Shown one piece after another: positions 8,480-24,117 of a stretch of 64,000 bases of DNA. The notes beneath the pieces were generated by a model. The model had not been told where the DNA came from. It was given only the letters and a program-made list of their open reading frames with translations, and did no database searches. This DNA comes from Inmirania thermothiophila (GTDB lineage: Bacteria > Pseudomonadota > Gammaproteobacteria > DSM-100275), in assembly GCF_003751635.1 (NCBI RefSeq), contig NZ_RJVI01000002.1:124001-188000 (forward strand), written 5' to 3'. The translations under genes and the position numbers were made by a program. Position 1 is the first letter of the stretch. Each line of letters begins with the position of its first letter.

Positions 8480-8488
8480 GACCCACAT
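8461..8488 (+). promoter_or_regulatory. Candidate sigma-32 promoter of grpE
   Basis: CTTGAA, 14 bp, ACCCACAT, against the sigma-32 consensus CTTGAA-N13-15-CCCCATNT. It overlaps the last codons and the stop of hrcA. A similar element precedes dnaK. Confidence 0.5.
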
Positions 8489-8561
8489 CGGGTTGAAGCG
8501 GAACCGGTTCGCGGGGCGCGCGCGTGCCCCGCGCGGGCGATTGCTGGAAAGGGTGAGGCAG

Positions 8562-9152
8562 ATGAGCGAGGAGCGAGAGGAACTGGAGCGCAGCGGCGGC
8601 GAGGCCGCGCAGGGCGGCGAGACCGCGGCCGAGGCGGTGGACGTGGAGGCGCTGCGGCGGGAGCTGGAGGAGACGAAGGCCCGCGCCGCCGAGCACTGGG
8701 ACCAGCTCCTGCGGGCGCGGGCCGAGCTCGAGAACCTGCGCCGGCGCATGGAGCGCGAGGTGGAGGCGGCGCGCAAGTACGCCCTGGAGGCGTTCGCGAA
8801 GGAGCTGCTGGCGGTGCGCGACAGCCTCGAGCTCGGGCTCAGCGCCGCCGCCGAGGAGGGGGCGGACATCGAGAAGCTGCGCGAGGGCACGGAGCTCACC
8901 CTCAAGCTGCTCACCGGCGTGATGGAGAAGTTCGGCATCCGCGAGATCGACCCCCAGGGCGAGCGCTTCGACCCGGAGCGCCACCAGGCCATGACCAGCC
9001 AGCCGGCCGATCACGTCGAGCCCAACACCGTCCTCAACGTCTTCCAGAAGGGCTACCTGCTCAACGACCGGCTCATCCGGCCGGCGCTGGTCTCGGTCTC
9101 CACCGGCAAGGGCGGTGCCGAGGGGCGGCCGAAGGTGGACGAGCACGCTTGA
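8562..9152 (+). CDS. grpE: Nucleotide exchange factor GrpE
   Basis: The 196-residue GrpE starts MSEEREELERSGGE. It has a long N-terminal coiled coil (residues ~20-90) and the C-terminal beta domain with FGIREIDPQGERFDPERHQAM and VLNVFQKGYLLNDRLIRPALV. It releases ADP from DnaK and acts as its thermosensor. The ATG at 8562 follows GGGTGAGGCAG. An upstream in-frame start at 8493 adds only a low-complexity Arg-rich stretch. Confidence 0.96.
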   Translation: MSEEREELERSGGEAAQGGETAAEAVDVEALRRELEETKARAAEHWDQLLRARAELENLRRRMEREVEAARKYALEAFAKELLAVRDSLELGLSAAAEEGADIEKLREGTELTLKLLTGVMEKFGIREIDPQGERFDPERHQAMTSQPADHVEPNTVLNVFQKGYLLNDRLIRPALVSVSTGKGGAEGRPKVDEHA

Positions 9153-9176
9153 ATCGACGCCGCCTCGCCCCCACCT
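9148..9176 (+). promoter_or_regulatory. Candidate sigma-32 promoter of dnaK
   Basis: CTTGAA overlaps the grpE stop codon, followed by 15 bp and CCCCACCT, a close match to the heat-shock promoter consensus. The dnaK start lies ~100 bp downstream. Confidence 0.6.
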
Positions 9177-9280
9177 GAGGGGGCAGCGCCCGCCGGGCTC
9201 GTCGCCGGGCGGGGTCCGGATCGAGGGCTACGGATTCAGGGCCGGCCGCGGGGTCGGCCGATCAGGGGAGACAGGCAACC

Positions 9281-11203
<1,923 letters not shown>

Positions 11204-11232
11204 GAGGCCCGCGGCGACGCGGGCGGGGAGGG

Positions 11233-11258
11233 GCGCGCGGGCCGGGCGGCCCGCGCGC
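11233..11258 (+). other. Perfect 11-bp hairpin between dnaK and dnaJ
   Basis: GCGCGCGGGCC, a 4-nt loop, and GGCCCGCGCGC. No T run follows, so it is more likely an mRNA stability or processing element lowering dnaJ expression relative to dnaK than a simple terminator. Confidence 0.5.
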
Positions 11259-11314
11259 CTGCGTGTTCGGGGCGCCGGGGCCGCGGCCGAGGCGGCGCGA
11301 CAGGGGAGCCATGC

Positions 11315-12451
11315 ATGCCCAGGCGTGACTACTACGAGGCGCTCGGGGTCGCGCGCAACGCCAGCGACGCCGAGATCAAGAAGGCCTACCGGCGCCTCGC
11401 CATGAAGTACCACCCGGACCGCAATCCGGGGGACAAGGAGGCCGAGGAGCGCTTCAAGGAGATCAAGGAGGCCTACGAGGTCCTCTCCGATCCCCAGAAG
11501 CGGGCCGCCTACGACCAGTTCGGCCACGCCGGCGTCGATCCCGCGGCCGCCGCCGGCGGGGGCGGCTTCGGCGGGCGGGGTCCGAGCTTCAGCGACATCT
11601 TCGGCGACATCTTCGGCGACATCTTCGGCGAGGGCGGCGGCGGGCGCAGCTACCGCGGGGCGGACCTGCGCTACAACCTCGAGATCGACCTCGAGGAGGC
11701 GGTGCGGGGCACCACGGTGCGGATCCGCGTCCCGACCCTGGCCGCCTGCGAGGTCTGCGGCGGCAGCGGCGCCGCCCCGGGCACCCGCCCGGTGACCTGC
11801 CGCACCTGCGGCGGCCACGGCCAGGTGCGGATGCAGCAGGGCTTCTTCTCCATCCAGCAGACCTGCCCCCACTGCCGGGGCGCGGGGGTGCTGATCGAGC
11901 GGCCGTGCCCGGCGTGTCGCGGCCGGGGCCGGGTCCAGCGCAGCAAGACGCTCTCGGTCAAGGTCCCGCCCGGGGTCGACACGGGCGACCGCATCCGCCT
12001 CGCCGGCGAGGGCGAGGCGGGCGAGCAGGGCGGCCCGCCCGGCGACCTCTACGTCCACATCCGGGTGCGCGAGCACCCCATCTTCCGCCGCGACGGCAAC
12101 GACCTCTACTGCGAGGTGCCGGTCAACATCGTCACCGCGGCCCTCGGCGGCGAGCTGGAGATCCCCACCCTGGACGGCCGGGTGGTCCTGCGCATCCCGC
12201 CCGAGACCCAGACCGGCAAGCTCTTCCGCCTGCGCGGCAAGGGCGTGCGGCCGGTGCGCGGCGGCCCGCCCGGGGACCTGCTCTGCCGCGTCGTGGTGGA
12301 GACCCCGGTCAACCTCACGCCGCGGCAGCGCGAGCTGCTGGAGGAGCTGGGGCGGACCATGTCGGGCTCGGGCGGGCGCCACAACCCGCGCGAGAGCTCC
12401 TGGCTCGACGGCGTCAAGCGCTTCTTCGAGGCCATCACCGGCGGGCGCTGA
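11315..12451 (+). CDS. dnaJ: Chaperone DnaJ (Hsp40)
   Basis: This 378-residue type I Hsp40 has a J domain at residues 1-70 with the HPD motif ([10 protein letters not shown]), then a Gly/Phe region carrying the DIFG motif three times in tandem. The zinc-binding domain has four CxxCxGxG-type repeats ([36 protein letters not shown]), followed by the C-terminal substrate-binding domains. It stimulates DnaK ATPase and delivers substrates. It lies 111 bp after dnaK. Confidence 0.98.
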   Translation: MPRRDYYEALGVARNASDAEIKKAYRRLAMKYHPDRNPGDKEAEERFKEIKEAYEVLSDPQKRAAYDQFGHAGVDPAAAAGGGGFGGRGPSFSDIFGDIFGDIFGEGGGGRSYRGADLRYNLEIDLEEAVRGTTVRIRVPTLAACEVCGGSGAAPGTRPVTCRTCGGHGQVRMQQGFFSIQQTCPHCRGAGVLIERPCPACRGRGRVQRSKTLSVKVPPGVDTGDRIRLAGEGEAGEQGGPPGDLYVHIRVREHPIFRRDGNDLYCEVPVNIVTAALGGELEIPTLDGRVVLRIPPETQTGKLFRLRGKGVRPVRGGPPGDLLCRVVVETPVNLTPRQRELLEELGRTMSGSGGRHNPRESSWLDGVKRFFEAITGGR

Positions 12452-13368
<917 letters not shown>

Positions 13369-13463
13369 GCCGTCAATTTGGCCGCGTGGCGGCCGCATGG
13401 GCGGGATGGGCTGCGGCCCCTCCCGCTTTCTGTGTGCGATCCCTGAACGAGGAGGCGGTCCCC

Positions 13464-14594
13464 TTGCGCGCACCGGCACTGCTCGCGCTGGAAGACGGCA
13501 CGATCTTCCGGGGCGTATCCGTCGGCGTGCCCGGCCGGGTCGTCGGCGAGGTGGTGTTCAACACCGCCATGACGGGCTACCAGGAGATCCTCACCGATCC
13601 CTCCTACGCCCGCCAGATCGTCACCCTGACCTATCCGCACATCGGCAACGTCGGCGCCAACCCCGGCGACGAGGAGGCGGCGCGGATCTGGGCCTCGGGG
13701 CTGGTGGTGCGCGACGTGCCGCCGCGCGCGAGCAGCTGGCGCGCCCGCGAGGATCTGCCCGCCTACCTGGAGCGGCGCGGCGTGGTCGCCATCGCCGGCC
13801 TCGACACCCGCGCCCTGACCCGCAGGCTGCGCACCCGCGGCGCCATGAACGGCTGCCTCTGGGCCGGTGACGACGCCGATCCCGCGGAGGCGGTGGCGCT
13901 GGCCCAGGCCTTTCCGGGCCTGAAGGGCATGGATCTGGCGCGGGAGGTGACCACCGCCGAGCGCTACGAGTGGACCGAGTCCACCTGGGACCTCGCCGCC
14001 GACGCCGCGGCGCCGCGGCCCGCGCCGCGCCTGCACGTGGTGGCCTACGACTTCGGGGTCAAGCGCAACATCCTGCGCATGCTGGTGGCGCGCGGCTGCC
14101 GCGTGACCGTGGTGCCGGCGGCCACGCCCGCCGAGGAGGTCCTGGCCATGGCCCCGGACGGGGTCTTCCTCTCCAACGGCCCGGGCGATCCCGAGCCGTG
14201 CCGCTACGCCATCGAGGCCGCGCGCACCTTCCTCGGGCGGGGCGTGCCGCTGTTCGGGATCTGCCTCGGGCACCAGATCCTCGGGCTCGCCGCGGGGGCG
14301 CGCACGGTGAAGATGAAGTTCGGCCACCACGGCGCCAACCATCCGGTGCTGGAGCTCGACGGCGGCCGCGTCCTTATCACCAGCCAGAACCACGGCTTCG
14401 CCGTGGACGAGGTGAGCCTGCCGCCGACCCTGCGCCCCACCCACCGCTCCCTCTTCGACGGTTCGCTCCAGGGGATCGAGCACACGGAGGCCCCCGCCTT
14501 CGGCTTCCAGGGCCACCCGGAGGCGAGCCCCGGCCCCCACGACGTGGGCCACCTCTTCGACCGCTTCGTCCGTCTCATGGAGGCGGCCGCCTGA
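13464..14594 (+). CDS. carA: Carbamoyl-phosphate synthase small (glutaminase) subunit
   Basis: The 376-residue CarA starts at TTG ([21 protein letters not shown]) with GAGGAGGCGG 6-10 nt upstream. A further GTG at 13386 would add a non-conserved Ala-rich stretch. The C-terminal class I glutamine amidotransferase has the nucleophile C267 in [11 protein letters not shown] and H351-P-E353 in [11 protein letters not shown]. It hydrolyses glutamine and channels ammonia to CarB for arginine and pyrimidine synthesis. It is followed by carB after 22 bp. Confidence 0.97.
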   Translation: MRAPALLALEDGTIFRGVSVGVPGRVVGEVVFNTAMTGYQEILTDPSYARQIVTLTYPHIGNVGANPGDEEAARIWASGLVVRDVPPRASSWRAREDLPAYLERRGVVAIAGLDTRALTRRLRTRGAMNGCLWAGDDADPAEAVALAQAFPGLKGMDLAREVTTAERYEWTESTWDLAADAAAPRPAPRLHVVAYDFGVKRNILRMLVARGCRVTVVPAATPAEEVLAMAPDGVFLSNGPGDPEPCRYAIEAARTFLGRGVPLFGICLGHQILGLAAGARTVKMKFGHHGANHPVLELDGGRVLITSQNHGFAVDEVSLPPTLRPTHRSLFDGSLQGIEHTEAPAFGFQGHPEASPGPHDVGHLFDRFVRLMEAAA

Positions 14595-14616
14595 GGCGGC
14601 CCTGAACGCGACGCCC

Positions 14617-17834
<3,218 letters not shown>

Positions 17835-17838
<4 letters not shown>

Positions 17839-18311
17839 CCAGGGTGCCCCTGACCCGTCGCGGCGCCGAGCGCCTGCGTGAGGAGCTCAGGCGCCTGAAG
17901 AACGAGGAGCGTCCCCGCATCATCAAGGCCATCGCCGAGGCCCGTGCCCACGGCGACCTGCGGGAGAACGCCGAGTACCACGCCGCCAAGGAGCAGCAGA
18001 GCTTCATCGAGGGACGCATCAAGGAGCTCGAGAGCAAGCTCGCCTCGGCCCAGATCATCGACGTCGCCACCCTGCCGGCCAACGGCAAGGTGGTTTTCGG
18101 GGCCACCGTGGAGCTGCTCGACGTCGAGACCGACGAGAAGGTGACCTACCAGATCGTCGGCGACCTCGAGGCCGACATCAAACAGGGGCTGATCTCGGTC
18201 AGCTCCCCCATCGCGCGGGCGCTCATCGGCAAGGAGGCGGGCGACGAGGTGGAGGTGCAGGCGCCGGCCGGGGTGCGCCACTACGAGATCGTCGACGTCC
18301 GCTACGAGTGA
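17835..18311 (+). CDS. greA: Transcription elongation factor GreA
   Basis: The 158-residue GreA has the N-terminal antiparallel coiled coil (residues 1-75, including the acidic tip [20 protein letters not shown]) and a C-terminal FKBP-like domain ending [16 protein letters not shown]. It rescues backtracked RNA polymerase by stimulating transcript cleavage. GGAGGATCATG gives a strong ribosome site inside the end of carB. The 3' end overlaps the convergent yhbY by 10 bp. Confidence 0.98.
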
Positions 18312-18613
18312 GACCGCGGCCCGGCGTCGGGGTCGATGCGCGGGCGCTCGGGGTTGCGCCGGTAGAGGAGGGCGACATGGCCGATGCGCTGCACCAGCTC
18401 GGCACGGGTCGCCTCCAGGATCGCCGCGAGCAGCGCCGCGCGGGCGGCGCGGTCGGCGGCGTTGATCCGCACCTTGACGAGCTCGTGGTCGGCGAAGGCC
18501 CGCTCGAGCTCGGCGCGCACGCCCGCGCTGAGGCCGGCCTGGCCGAGGATCACCACCGGCCGCAGGCGGTGGCCGAGGCGGCGCAGATTGCGCTTCTGGG
18601 GCTCGCTGAGCAT
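18302..18613 (-). CDS. yhbY: CRS1-YhbY domain RNA-binding protein YhbY
   Basis: The 103-residue protein has the CRM (CRS1-YhbY) domain: [43 protein letters not shown] and the usual ending with [12 protein letters not shown]. It contains a GxxG-type RNA-binding loop. Homologues associate with pre-50S ribosomal particles. The frame is open to 18703, but the conserved start is MLSEPQK at 18613. This ATG lies in the same CATG as the start of the divergent small membrane-protein gene. Confidence 0.92.
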   Translation of the reverse strand: MLSEPQKRNLRRLGHRLRPVVILGQAGLSAGVRAELERAFADHELVKVRINAADRAARAALLAAILEATRAELVQRIGHVALLYRRNPERPRIDPDAGPRSHS

Positions 18614-18881
18614 GGCCGCTGATCCTGCACGGAAAGGGGCGCACAGTGTAGCGCCGCCGCGGGGCGCCTTCACCATCGCGCCGAGCCCGCTCAACCCGGT
18701 CAAGCTCGAGCTCGGGCTGCTCGTCCTCCTCGCCCTGCCGGTGGCGCTCCTCTGCGTGCGCTGGCTGGGGCGGGGGGCGGGGCTTGCGGTGGCGGCCGCC
18801 TACGGCGCCGGTGCCGCGCTGTGGCTGGTGTGGCGGACGCGGCGTCTGCTGCGCGCGCTCGAGCGCGGGGAGGGGGCGTGA
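18612..18881 (+). CDS. Small hypothetical membrane protein (two predicted membrane segments)
   Basis: I do not recognise this 89-residue protein. After a ~30-residue polar leader it has two hydrophobic segments (LELGLLVLLALPVALLCV; AGLAVAAAYGAGAALWLVW) and then a basic tail ([15 protein letters not shown]). The only in-frame ATG shares the CATG palindrome with the yhbY start on the other strand. The stop overlaps the rlmE start (GTGA), which argues that it is translated and coupled to rlmE. The true start could be further downstream at a rare codon. Confidence 0.5.
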   Translation: MAADPARKGAHSVAPPRGAFTIAPSPLNPVKLELGLLVLLALPVALLCVRWLGRGAGLAVAAAYGAGAALWLVWRTRRLLRALERGEGA

Positions 18882-19495
18882 GCCGCGCGAGCAGCCGGCG
18901 CTGGCTCGCGCGGCAGCGCCGCGATCCCTACGTGCGGCGGGCGCGCGAGGAGGGCCGGCGCTCGCGGGCGGGCTACAAGCTGGCCGAGCTCGACCGCCGC
19001 GACCGGCTGCTGCGCCCCGGGATGGTGGTGGTGGATCTGGGCGCGGCGCCGGGGGGATGGTCCGAGTACGCCGCCGGGCGGGTGGCGCCGGGCGGTCGCG
19101 TGGTCGCCGTGGACCGGCTCCCCATGGCGCCCATCGCGGGGGTGGACTTCGTCCAGGGGGACTTCACGGAGGCGGCGGTGGCCGAGACCGTGCGGGCCCG
19201 GCTCGGCGGCCCCGCCGACCTCGTCCTCTCCGACATGGCGCCGAGCCTGAGCGGGGTCCGCGATCGCGACCGCGCCCTCGCCGAGGCGCTGGCGCTTGCC
19301 GCCATCGACTTCGCCGAGGGGGTCCTGCGCCCGGGCGGGGACCTGCTCGTGAAGGTCTTCGAGGGGCCCGAGCTTGCCGCCCTGCGGGCGCGCCTGGGGG
19401 CGGCCTTCGCCGCCGTGGCCACGCGCAAGCCGCCCGCCTCGCGGGCGCGCAGCAGTGAACTTTATCTCCTGGCCAGGCACTATAGTCATGTATAG
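18878..19495 (+). CDS. rlmE: 23S rRNA 2'-O-ribose U2552 methyltransferase RlmE (FtsJ/RrmJ)
   Basis: The 205-residue SAM methyltransferase begins at GTG ([19 protein letters not shown]) behind GGGGAGGGGGC. It has the K-D-K-E type catalytic set in [31 protein letters not shown] and SSELYLLAR, and the SAM loop [15 protein letters not shown]. It methylates U2552 in the A loop of 23S rRNA during late 50S assembly. It is adjacent to ftsH as in most Proteobacteria. Confidence 0.97.
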   Translation: MSRASSRRWLARQRRDPYVRRAREEGRRSRAGYKLAELDRRDRLLRPGMVVVDLGAAPGGWSEYAAGRVAPGGRVVAVDRLPMAPIAGVDFVQGDFTEAAVAETVRARLGGPADLVLSDMAPSLSGVRDRDRALAEALALAAIDFAEGVLRPGGDLLVKVFEGPELAALRARLGAAFAAVATRKPPASRARSSELYLLARHYSHV

Positions 19496-19602
19496 TCGGC
19501 CGGGACGGCGGAACCGCATGCCACCCCCCCTGCATCCGCGCACGGCCCCGGGGGCGGGCGGCGGCTCCGTGCCGCGTGCCGCCAGGCTGGAGGGCTTCTG
19601 CC

Positions 19603-21519
19603 TTGAATGACATGGCCAAGAACCTGATCCTCTGGATCATCATCGCCGTGGTCCTGATGTCGGTGTTCAACAACTTCGGGGCCCGGCCGACCCCCTCGCA
19701 CCAGGTCGCCTACTCCCAGTTCATCGAGGAGGTGCGCCAGGGCAACGTCGAGAAGGTGGTGATCGAGGGGCGCACGATCCAGGGGCTGACGCGCGCCGGA
19801 CAGCGCTTCACCACCTACAGCCCGGGGGATCCGGGCCTCATCGGCGACCTGCTGGATGCGGGGGTGGAGATCGACGCCCGCCCGCCGGAGCAGCAGTCGC
19901 TCCTGATGCAGATCTTCATCTCCTGGTTCCCGATGCTGCTCCTCATCGGCGTCTGGGTCTTCTTCATGCGCCAGATGCAGGGCGGGGCCGGCGGGCGCAG
20001 TGCCATGTCCTTCGGCAAGAGCCGGGCCCGCATGCTCAGCGAGGACCAGGTCAAGGTCACCTTCGCCGACGTGGCCGGGGTCGAGGAGGCGAAGCAGGAG
20101 GTGGCCGAGCTGGTGGAGTTCCTGCGCGACCCGGCCAAGTTCCAGCGCCTCGGCGGCAAGATCCCCCGCGGCGTCCTCATGGTGGGGCCGCCGGGGACGG
20201 GCAAGACGCTGCTCGCCAAGGCCATCGCCGGCGAGGCCAAGGTGCCCTTCTTCACCATCTCCGGGTCGGACTTCGTGGAGATGTTCGTGGGCGTGGGCGC
20301 CTCGCGCGTGCGCGACATGTTCGACCAGGCCAAGAAGCACGCCCCCTGCATCGTCTTCATCGACGAGATCGACGCCGTCGGGCGCCACCGCGGGGCGGGC
20401 CTCGGCGGCGGCCACGACGAGCGCGAGCAGACCCTGAACCAGCTCCTGGTGGAGATGGACGGCTTCGAGGGCAACGAGGGCGTGATCGTCATCGCCGCCA
20501 CCAACCGGCCGGACGTGCTGGACCCGGCGCTGCTGCGCCCCGGGCGCTTCGACCGCCAGGTGGTGGTGCCGCTGCCCGACGTGCGCGGCCGCGAGCAGAT
20601 CCTGCGCGTGCACATGCGCCGCGTGCCGCTCGCCGACGACGTCAAGCCGGCCATCATCGCGCGCGGCACGCCGGGCTTCTCGGGGGCGGATCTCGCCAAC
20701 CTCGTCAACGAGGCCGCTCTCTTCGCGGCGCGCGCCAACAAGCGCGTGGTGGACATGGAGGACTTCGAGCGCGCCAAGGACAAGATCCTCATGGGGGCCG
20801 AGCGCCGCTCCATGGTGATGAGTGAGGACGAGAAGCGGCTCACCGCCTACCACGAGTCCGGCCACACCATCGTCGGGCGGCTGGTGCCCGACCACGACCC
20901 CGTGCACAAGGTCTCCATCATTCCGCGCGGGCGCGCCCTCGGGGTGACGGTGTTCCTGCCCGAGGACGACCGCTACAGCTACTCGCGCCGGCGCCTGGAG
21001 AGCCAGATCGCGAGCCTCTTCGGCGGCCGCGTCGCCGAGGAGCTGGTCTTCGGGCCCGAGTGCGTCACCACGGGGGCGCAGAACGACATCCAGCGCGCCA
21101 CCGAGATCGCCCGCAGCATGGTCACCAAATGGGGCCTCTCGGAGCGGCTGGGGCCGCTCACCTACAGCGAGGAGGAGGGCGAGGTCTTCCTCGGCCACGC
21201 CATCACGCGCCACAAGACCGTCTCCGAGGAGACGGCGCGGGCCATCGACGAGGAGGTGCGCGCGATCATCGAGCGCAACTACACCCGCGCCCGCGAGATC
21301 CTCACCGAGCACCGGGACAAGCTGCACGCCATGGCCGAGGCCCTGATGAAGTACGAGACGCTCGACAGCGAGCAGATCGACGACATCATGGCCGGGCGCC
21401 CGCCCCGCCCGCCCCAGGGCTGGTCCGACTCCGACGTCGGCCCCGGCGAGGCGGTGGCGGCGCCGGCGCGGGGCGGGCGCACCGACGGCGCCATCGGGAG
21501 ACCCGCGAGCGAGCACTGA
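19603..21519 (+). CDS. ftsH: ATP-dependent zinc metalloprotease FtsH
   Basis: The 638-residue inner-membrane AAA+ protease starts at TTG ([14 protein letters not shown], parallel to E. coli [12 protein letters not shown]). GGAGGG lies 8-9 nt before the TTG but 17-18 nt before the ATG at 19612. Two membrane helices flank a periplasmic segment. Walker A is GPPGTGKT (195-202), Walker B is CIVFIDEID, and the zinc site HESGH is at 417-421. It degrades membrane proteins and regulators such as sigma-32 and LpxC. Two TATAGT boxes in the end of rlmE (19481, 19491) may include its promoter. Confidence 0.98.
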   Translation: MNDMAKNLILWIIIAVVLMSVFNNFGARPTPSHQVAYSQFIEEVRQGNVEKVVIEGRTIQGLTRAGQRFTTYSPGDPGLIGDLLDAGVEIDARPPEQQSLLMQIFISWFPMLLLIGVWVFFMRQMQGGAGGRSAMSFGKSRARMLSEDQVKVTFADVAGVEEAKQEVAELVEFLRDPAKFQRLGGKIPRGVLMVGPPGTGKTLLAKAIAGEAKVPFFTISGSDFVEMFVGVGASRVRDMFDQAKKHAPCIVFIDEIDAVGRHRGAGLGGGHDEREQTLNQLLVEMDGFEGNEGVIVIAATNRPDVLDPALLRPGRFDRQVVVPLPDVRGREQILRVHMRRVPLADDVKPAIIARGTPGFSGADLANLVNEAALFAARANKRVVDMEDFERAKDKILMGAERRSMVMSEDEKRLTAYHESGHTIVGRLVPDHDPVHKVSIIPRGRALGVTVFLPEDDRYSYSRRRLESQIASLFGGRVAEELVFGPECVTTGAQNDIQRATEIARSMVTKWGLSERLGPLTYSEEEGEVFLGHAITRHKTVSEETARAIDEEVRAIIERNYTRAREILTEHRDKLHAMAEALMKYETLDSEQIDDIMAGRPPRPPQGWSDSDVGPGEAVAAPARGGRTDGAIGRPASEH

Positions 21520-21539
21520 GCGCCGCGGCGGCGCGAACC

Positions 21540-21563
21540 CACGGCCGCCTGCGGGCGGCCGTG
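21540..21563 (+). other. Hairpin between ftsH and folP
   Basis: A perfect 10-bp stem, CACGGCCGCC / GGCGGCCGTG, with a TGCG tetraloop and no T run. It is a possible weak terminator or mRNA-stabilising element. Confidence 0.4.
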
Positions 21564-21587
21564 GCCGTTGCGGACTGGGGGAGGGCG

Positions 21588-22436
21588 ATGCCGGGCATCG
21601 ACTGCGGCGGACGCTGGCTCGATCTGGGCCGGCCGCGGGTCATGGGGATCCTCAACGTCACGCCGGACTCGTTCTCGGACGGCGGCCGGTGGGCCGACCC
21701 CGGGCGCGCCTGCGAGCGCGCCTGGCAGATGGTGGAGGAGGGGGCCGACCTCGTCGACGTGGGCGGCGAATCGACCCGGCCCGGTGCGGCGCCGGTGGAC
21801 GCGGAGGAGGAGCTGCGGCGGGTCGAGCCGGTGGTGCGGCGCCTCGCGGCGGAGCTGCCGGTGCCGGTCTCGGTGGACACCAGCAAGCCGGAGGTGATGC
21901 TGCGCTGCGCCGAGGCCGGCGCGGGGCTCATCAACGACGTGCGCGCCCTGCGCGAGCCGGGGGCGCTGGAGGCGGCGGCGGCCACGGGGCTGCCGGTGTG
22001 CCTGATGCACATGAAGGGCGAGCCCCGCACCATGCAGCGCGATCCCCGCTACGACGACGTGGTCGCCGAGGTGCGCGGGTTCCTGCTTGCGCGCGCGGCG
22101 GCCTGCGAGGCGGCGGGCATGGATCGCGGGCGTATTCTCCTCGATCCCGGCTTCGGCTTCGGCAAGACCCTCGCGCACAACCTGACCCTGCTGCGCCGCC
22201 TGGACCGCATCGTCGCCGCCGGCTACCCGGTGCTGGTGGGGATCTCCCGCAAGTCCATGATCGGGGCGATCCTCGGCGAGCGCCCGGTGGAGGGGCGGCT
22301 GCACGGATCGGTGGCGGCGGCGGTGATCGCCGCCTGGCTCGGCGCGCGCATCGTGCGCGTGCACGACGTCGCCGCCACCGTGGACGCCCTCGCCGTGTGT
22401 GCGGCGCTGCAAGGGGCGACGGAAGAGGAGGGCTGA
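21588..22436 (+). CDS. folP: Dihydropteroate synthase
   Basis: The 282-residue TIM-barrel enzyme shows VMGILNVTPDSFSDGG, DVGGESTRPGA, VSVDTSKPEVM, INDVRAL, CLMHMKGEPRTMQ, ILLDPGFGFGKTLAHN, VGISRKSMIG and a final RVHDVAATVDA. It condenses p-aminobenzoate with the pterin pyrophosphate in folate synthesis and is the sulfonamide target. The ATG at 21588 follows GGGGGAGGGCG. It sits in the classical ftsH-folP-glmM order, with glmM 4 bp downstream. Confidence 0.98.
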   Translation: MPGIDCGGRWLDLGRPRVMGILNVTPDSFSDGGRWADPGRACERAWQMVEEGADLVDVGGESTRPGAAPVDAEEELRRVEPVVRRLAAELPVPVSVDTSKPEVMLRCAEAGAGLINDVRALREPGALEAAAATGLPVCLMHMKGEPRTMQRDPRYDDVVAEVRGFLLARAAACEAAGMDRGRILLDPGFGFGKTLAHNLTLLRRLDRIVAAGYPVLVGISRKSMIGAILGERPVEGRLHGSVAAAVIAAWLGARIVRVHDVAATVDALAVCAALQGATEEEG

Positions 22437-22439
22437 GGG

Positions 22440-23780
22440 ATGGCGAGGCGCTACTTCGGCACCGACGGGGTGCGCGGGCGCGTGGGCGAGGAGCCGGTGA
22501 CGGCGCCGTTCGTGCTGCGTCTCGGCTGGGCCGCGGGCCGGGTGCTGGCCCAGCGCGGCGCCCACCGCGTGGTGATCGGCAAGGACACGCGCATCTCCGG
22601 CTACATGTTCGAGTCGGCGCTGGAGGCGGGGCTCTCGGCGGCCGGGGTGGACATCCTCCTCCTCGGGCCGATGCCGACGCCGGGGATCGCGTACCTGACG
22701 CGGACCCTGCGCGCCGAGGCCGGCATCGTCATCAGCGCCTCCCACAACCCCTATCACGACAATGGCATCAAGTTCTTCTCCGCCGACGGGGCCAAGCTGC
22801 CGGACGCGGTGGAGGAGGCCATCGAGGCCGAGCTCGAGCGCCCCTTCGTCACCGTGGAGGGGGCGCGGCTCGGGCGCGCCCAGCGGGTCGACGACGCCGC
22901 CGGGCGCTACATCGAGTTCTGCAAGAGCACGGTCCCGCCGCGCTTCAGCCTCAAGGGCATGAAGCTCGTGGTGGACTGCGCCCACGGGGCCACCTACCAC
23001 ATCGCCCCGGCGGTCTTCCGCGAGCTGGGGGCCGAGGTGGTCCCCATCGGGATCTCGCCCAACGGGCTCAACATCAACGACGGCTGCGGCTCCACCGCCC
23101 CGCAGGCCCTGCGCGAGGCGGTGCTGCGGGAGGGTGCGGACGCGGGCCTCGCCTTCGACGGGGACGGCGACCGGGTGGTGATGGTGGACGAGCGCGGCGA
23201 GATCGTGGACGGCGACGGCCTGCTCTACGTCATCGCCCGCGCCCGCCACGCCTGCGGGGAGCTGCGCGGCGACGTGGTCGGCACGCAGATGACCAACCTC
23301 GGCCTGGAGCAGGCACTGGCCGGGCTCGGCATCGGCCTGCACCGGACCCGGGTGGGGGACCGCTACATCCTCGAGGCCCTCAACGCCCGCGGCTGGACCC
23401 TGGGCGGCGAGACCTCGGGCCACATCATCTGCCTGGACCGCACCACCACCGGCGACGGCATCGTCAGCGGCCTGCAGGTGCTGGAGGCGATGGTGCGTGA
23501 GGGCAGGCCGCTTTCGGCGCTGCTGGCCGGGCTCGCCCGCTACCCGCAGGAGCTGGTCAACGTCCGCGTCGCCGGGATCGTGCGCGAGCTGGCGCCGACG
23601 CCGCGGCTGCGCGAGGCGATCCGCGACACGGAGGGGCGGCTGGACGGCCGGGGCCGCGTGCTGCTGCGCCCCTCGGGCACCGAGCCGGTGATCCGGGTCA
23701 TGGTGGAGGGCGAGGACGCGGCGGAGGTGCGGCGGCTGGCCGAGGCGCTGGCGGCGGTAGTGGCCGAGGAGCTGGGCTGA
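22440..23780 (+). CDS. glmM: Phosphoglucosamine mutase
   Basis: The 446-residue phosphohexose mutase begins [16 protein letters not shown]. The catalytic serine S101 lies in [16 protein letters not shown], the metal loop is [13 protein letters not shown], the sugar loop is [11 protein letters not shown], and the phosphate-binding loop is [16 protein letters not shown]. It converts glucosamine-6-P to glucosamine-1-P for peptidoglycan and LPS precursors. Confidence 0.98.
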   Translation: MARRYFGTDGVRGRVGEEPVTAPFVLRLGWAAGRVLAQRGAHRVVIGKDTRISGYMFESALEAGLSAAGVDILLLGPMPTPGIAYLTRTLRAEAGIVISASHNPYHDNGIKFFSADGAKLPDAVEEAIEAELERPFVTVEGARLGRAQRVDDAAGRYIEFCKSTVPPRFSLKGMKLVVDCAHGATYHIAPAVFRELGAEVVPIGISPNGLNINDGCGSTAPQALREAVLREGADAGLAFDGDGDRVVMVDERGEIVDGDGLLYVIARARHACGELRGDVVGTQMTNLGLEQALAGLGIGLHRTRVGDRYILEALNARGWTLGGETSGHIICLDRTTTGDGIVSGLQVLEAMVREGRPLSALLAGLARYPQELVNVRVAGIVRELAPTPRLREAIRDTEGRLDGRGRVLLRPSGTEPVIRVMVEGEDAAEVRRLAEALAAVVAEELG

Positions 23781-23830
23781 GGGGCGGTTGCATCGCGCGC
23801 CCGTCCTGAATAGAATCTGCGCCCGTCGAT

Positions 23831-23907
<77 letters not shown>

Positions 23908-23913
23908 GATCAG

Positions 23914-23945
23914 GAAGCCCCGGCCGCGGCCGGGGCTTCGTCTTT
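23914..23945 (+). terminator. Rho-independent terminator after tRNA-fMet
   Basis: A perfect 26-bp palindrome (GAAGCCCCGGCCG and its reverse complement) lies 6 nt after the tRNA, followed by GTCTTT. Confidence 0.75.
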
Positions 23946-23955
23946 CCGGGCGCCC

Positions 23956-23984
23956 TTGAGGCGGGGCGTCGGTGGGGCTATAAT
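23956..23984 (+). promoter_or_regulatory. Sigma-70 promoter of the rimP-nusA-infB operon
   Basis: TTGAGG, 17 bp, perfect TATAAT. Transcription should begin near 23991, giving a ~127-nt leader with two terminators. Confidence 0.8.
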
Positions 23985-24033
23985 TCCTCCGCTTCGCCGA
24001 GGAGGTGGCGAGACACGGGCCACCGCTGCAAGG

Positions 24034-24055
24034 AACCCCGCTCGCGGGGTTTTTT
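24034..24055 (+). terminator. Leader terminator 1
   Basis: AACCCCG, loop CTCG, CGGGGTT, with a run of six T. This is a strong intrinsic terminator only ~60 nt from the predicted transcript start. Confidence 0.85.
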
Positions 24056-24081
24056 GTTAGGTGCGGCGCGTGGGGGCGGGG

Positions 24082-24104
24082 GTGGGCCGCAGGCCCGCTT
24101 TTTT
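24082..24104 (+). terminator. Leader terminator 2
   Basis: GTGGGCC, loop GCA, GGCCCGC (one G-U pair), followed by six T. It ends 13 nt before the rimP start codon. Confidence 0.8.
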
Positions 24105-24117
24105 GTTTGGACGGCGG

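Larger units (their letters stand above)
23991..24117 (+). ncRNA. Structured rimP leader with two tandem terminators
   Basis: Between the strong promoter and the rimP ATG the RNA can form three stems: GGTGGC/GCCACC (24004-24024), terminator 1 (24034-24055) and terminator 2 (24082-24104). In E. coli the metY-rimP-nusA leader also contains terminators, and NusA autoregulates the operon. Control by attenuation/antitermination here is inferred from this architecture. No competing antiterminator is obvious by eye. Confidence 0.65.

Noticed and set aside
11594-11629. Three identical 12-bp tandem repeats in dnaJ
   Set aside because: They encode the D-I-F-G repeats of the Gly/Phe region, which are also present in E. 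coli DnaJ; no new element is needed.
19457-19462. GAACTT as a sigma-E -35 upstream of ftsH
   Set aside because: No TCTGA/TCAAA-like -10 at 16-17 bp. The sequence is coding for the end of rlmE; the two TATAGT boxes nearby are a better, still weak, promoter hint.
23991-24030. tRNA-Leu-like stretch after the rimP promoter
   Set aside because: It lacks a full cloverleaf, anticodon arm and T arm; it is better read as the 5' stem of the rimP leader.
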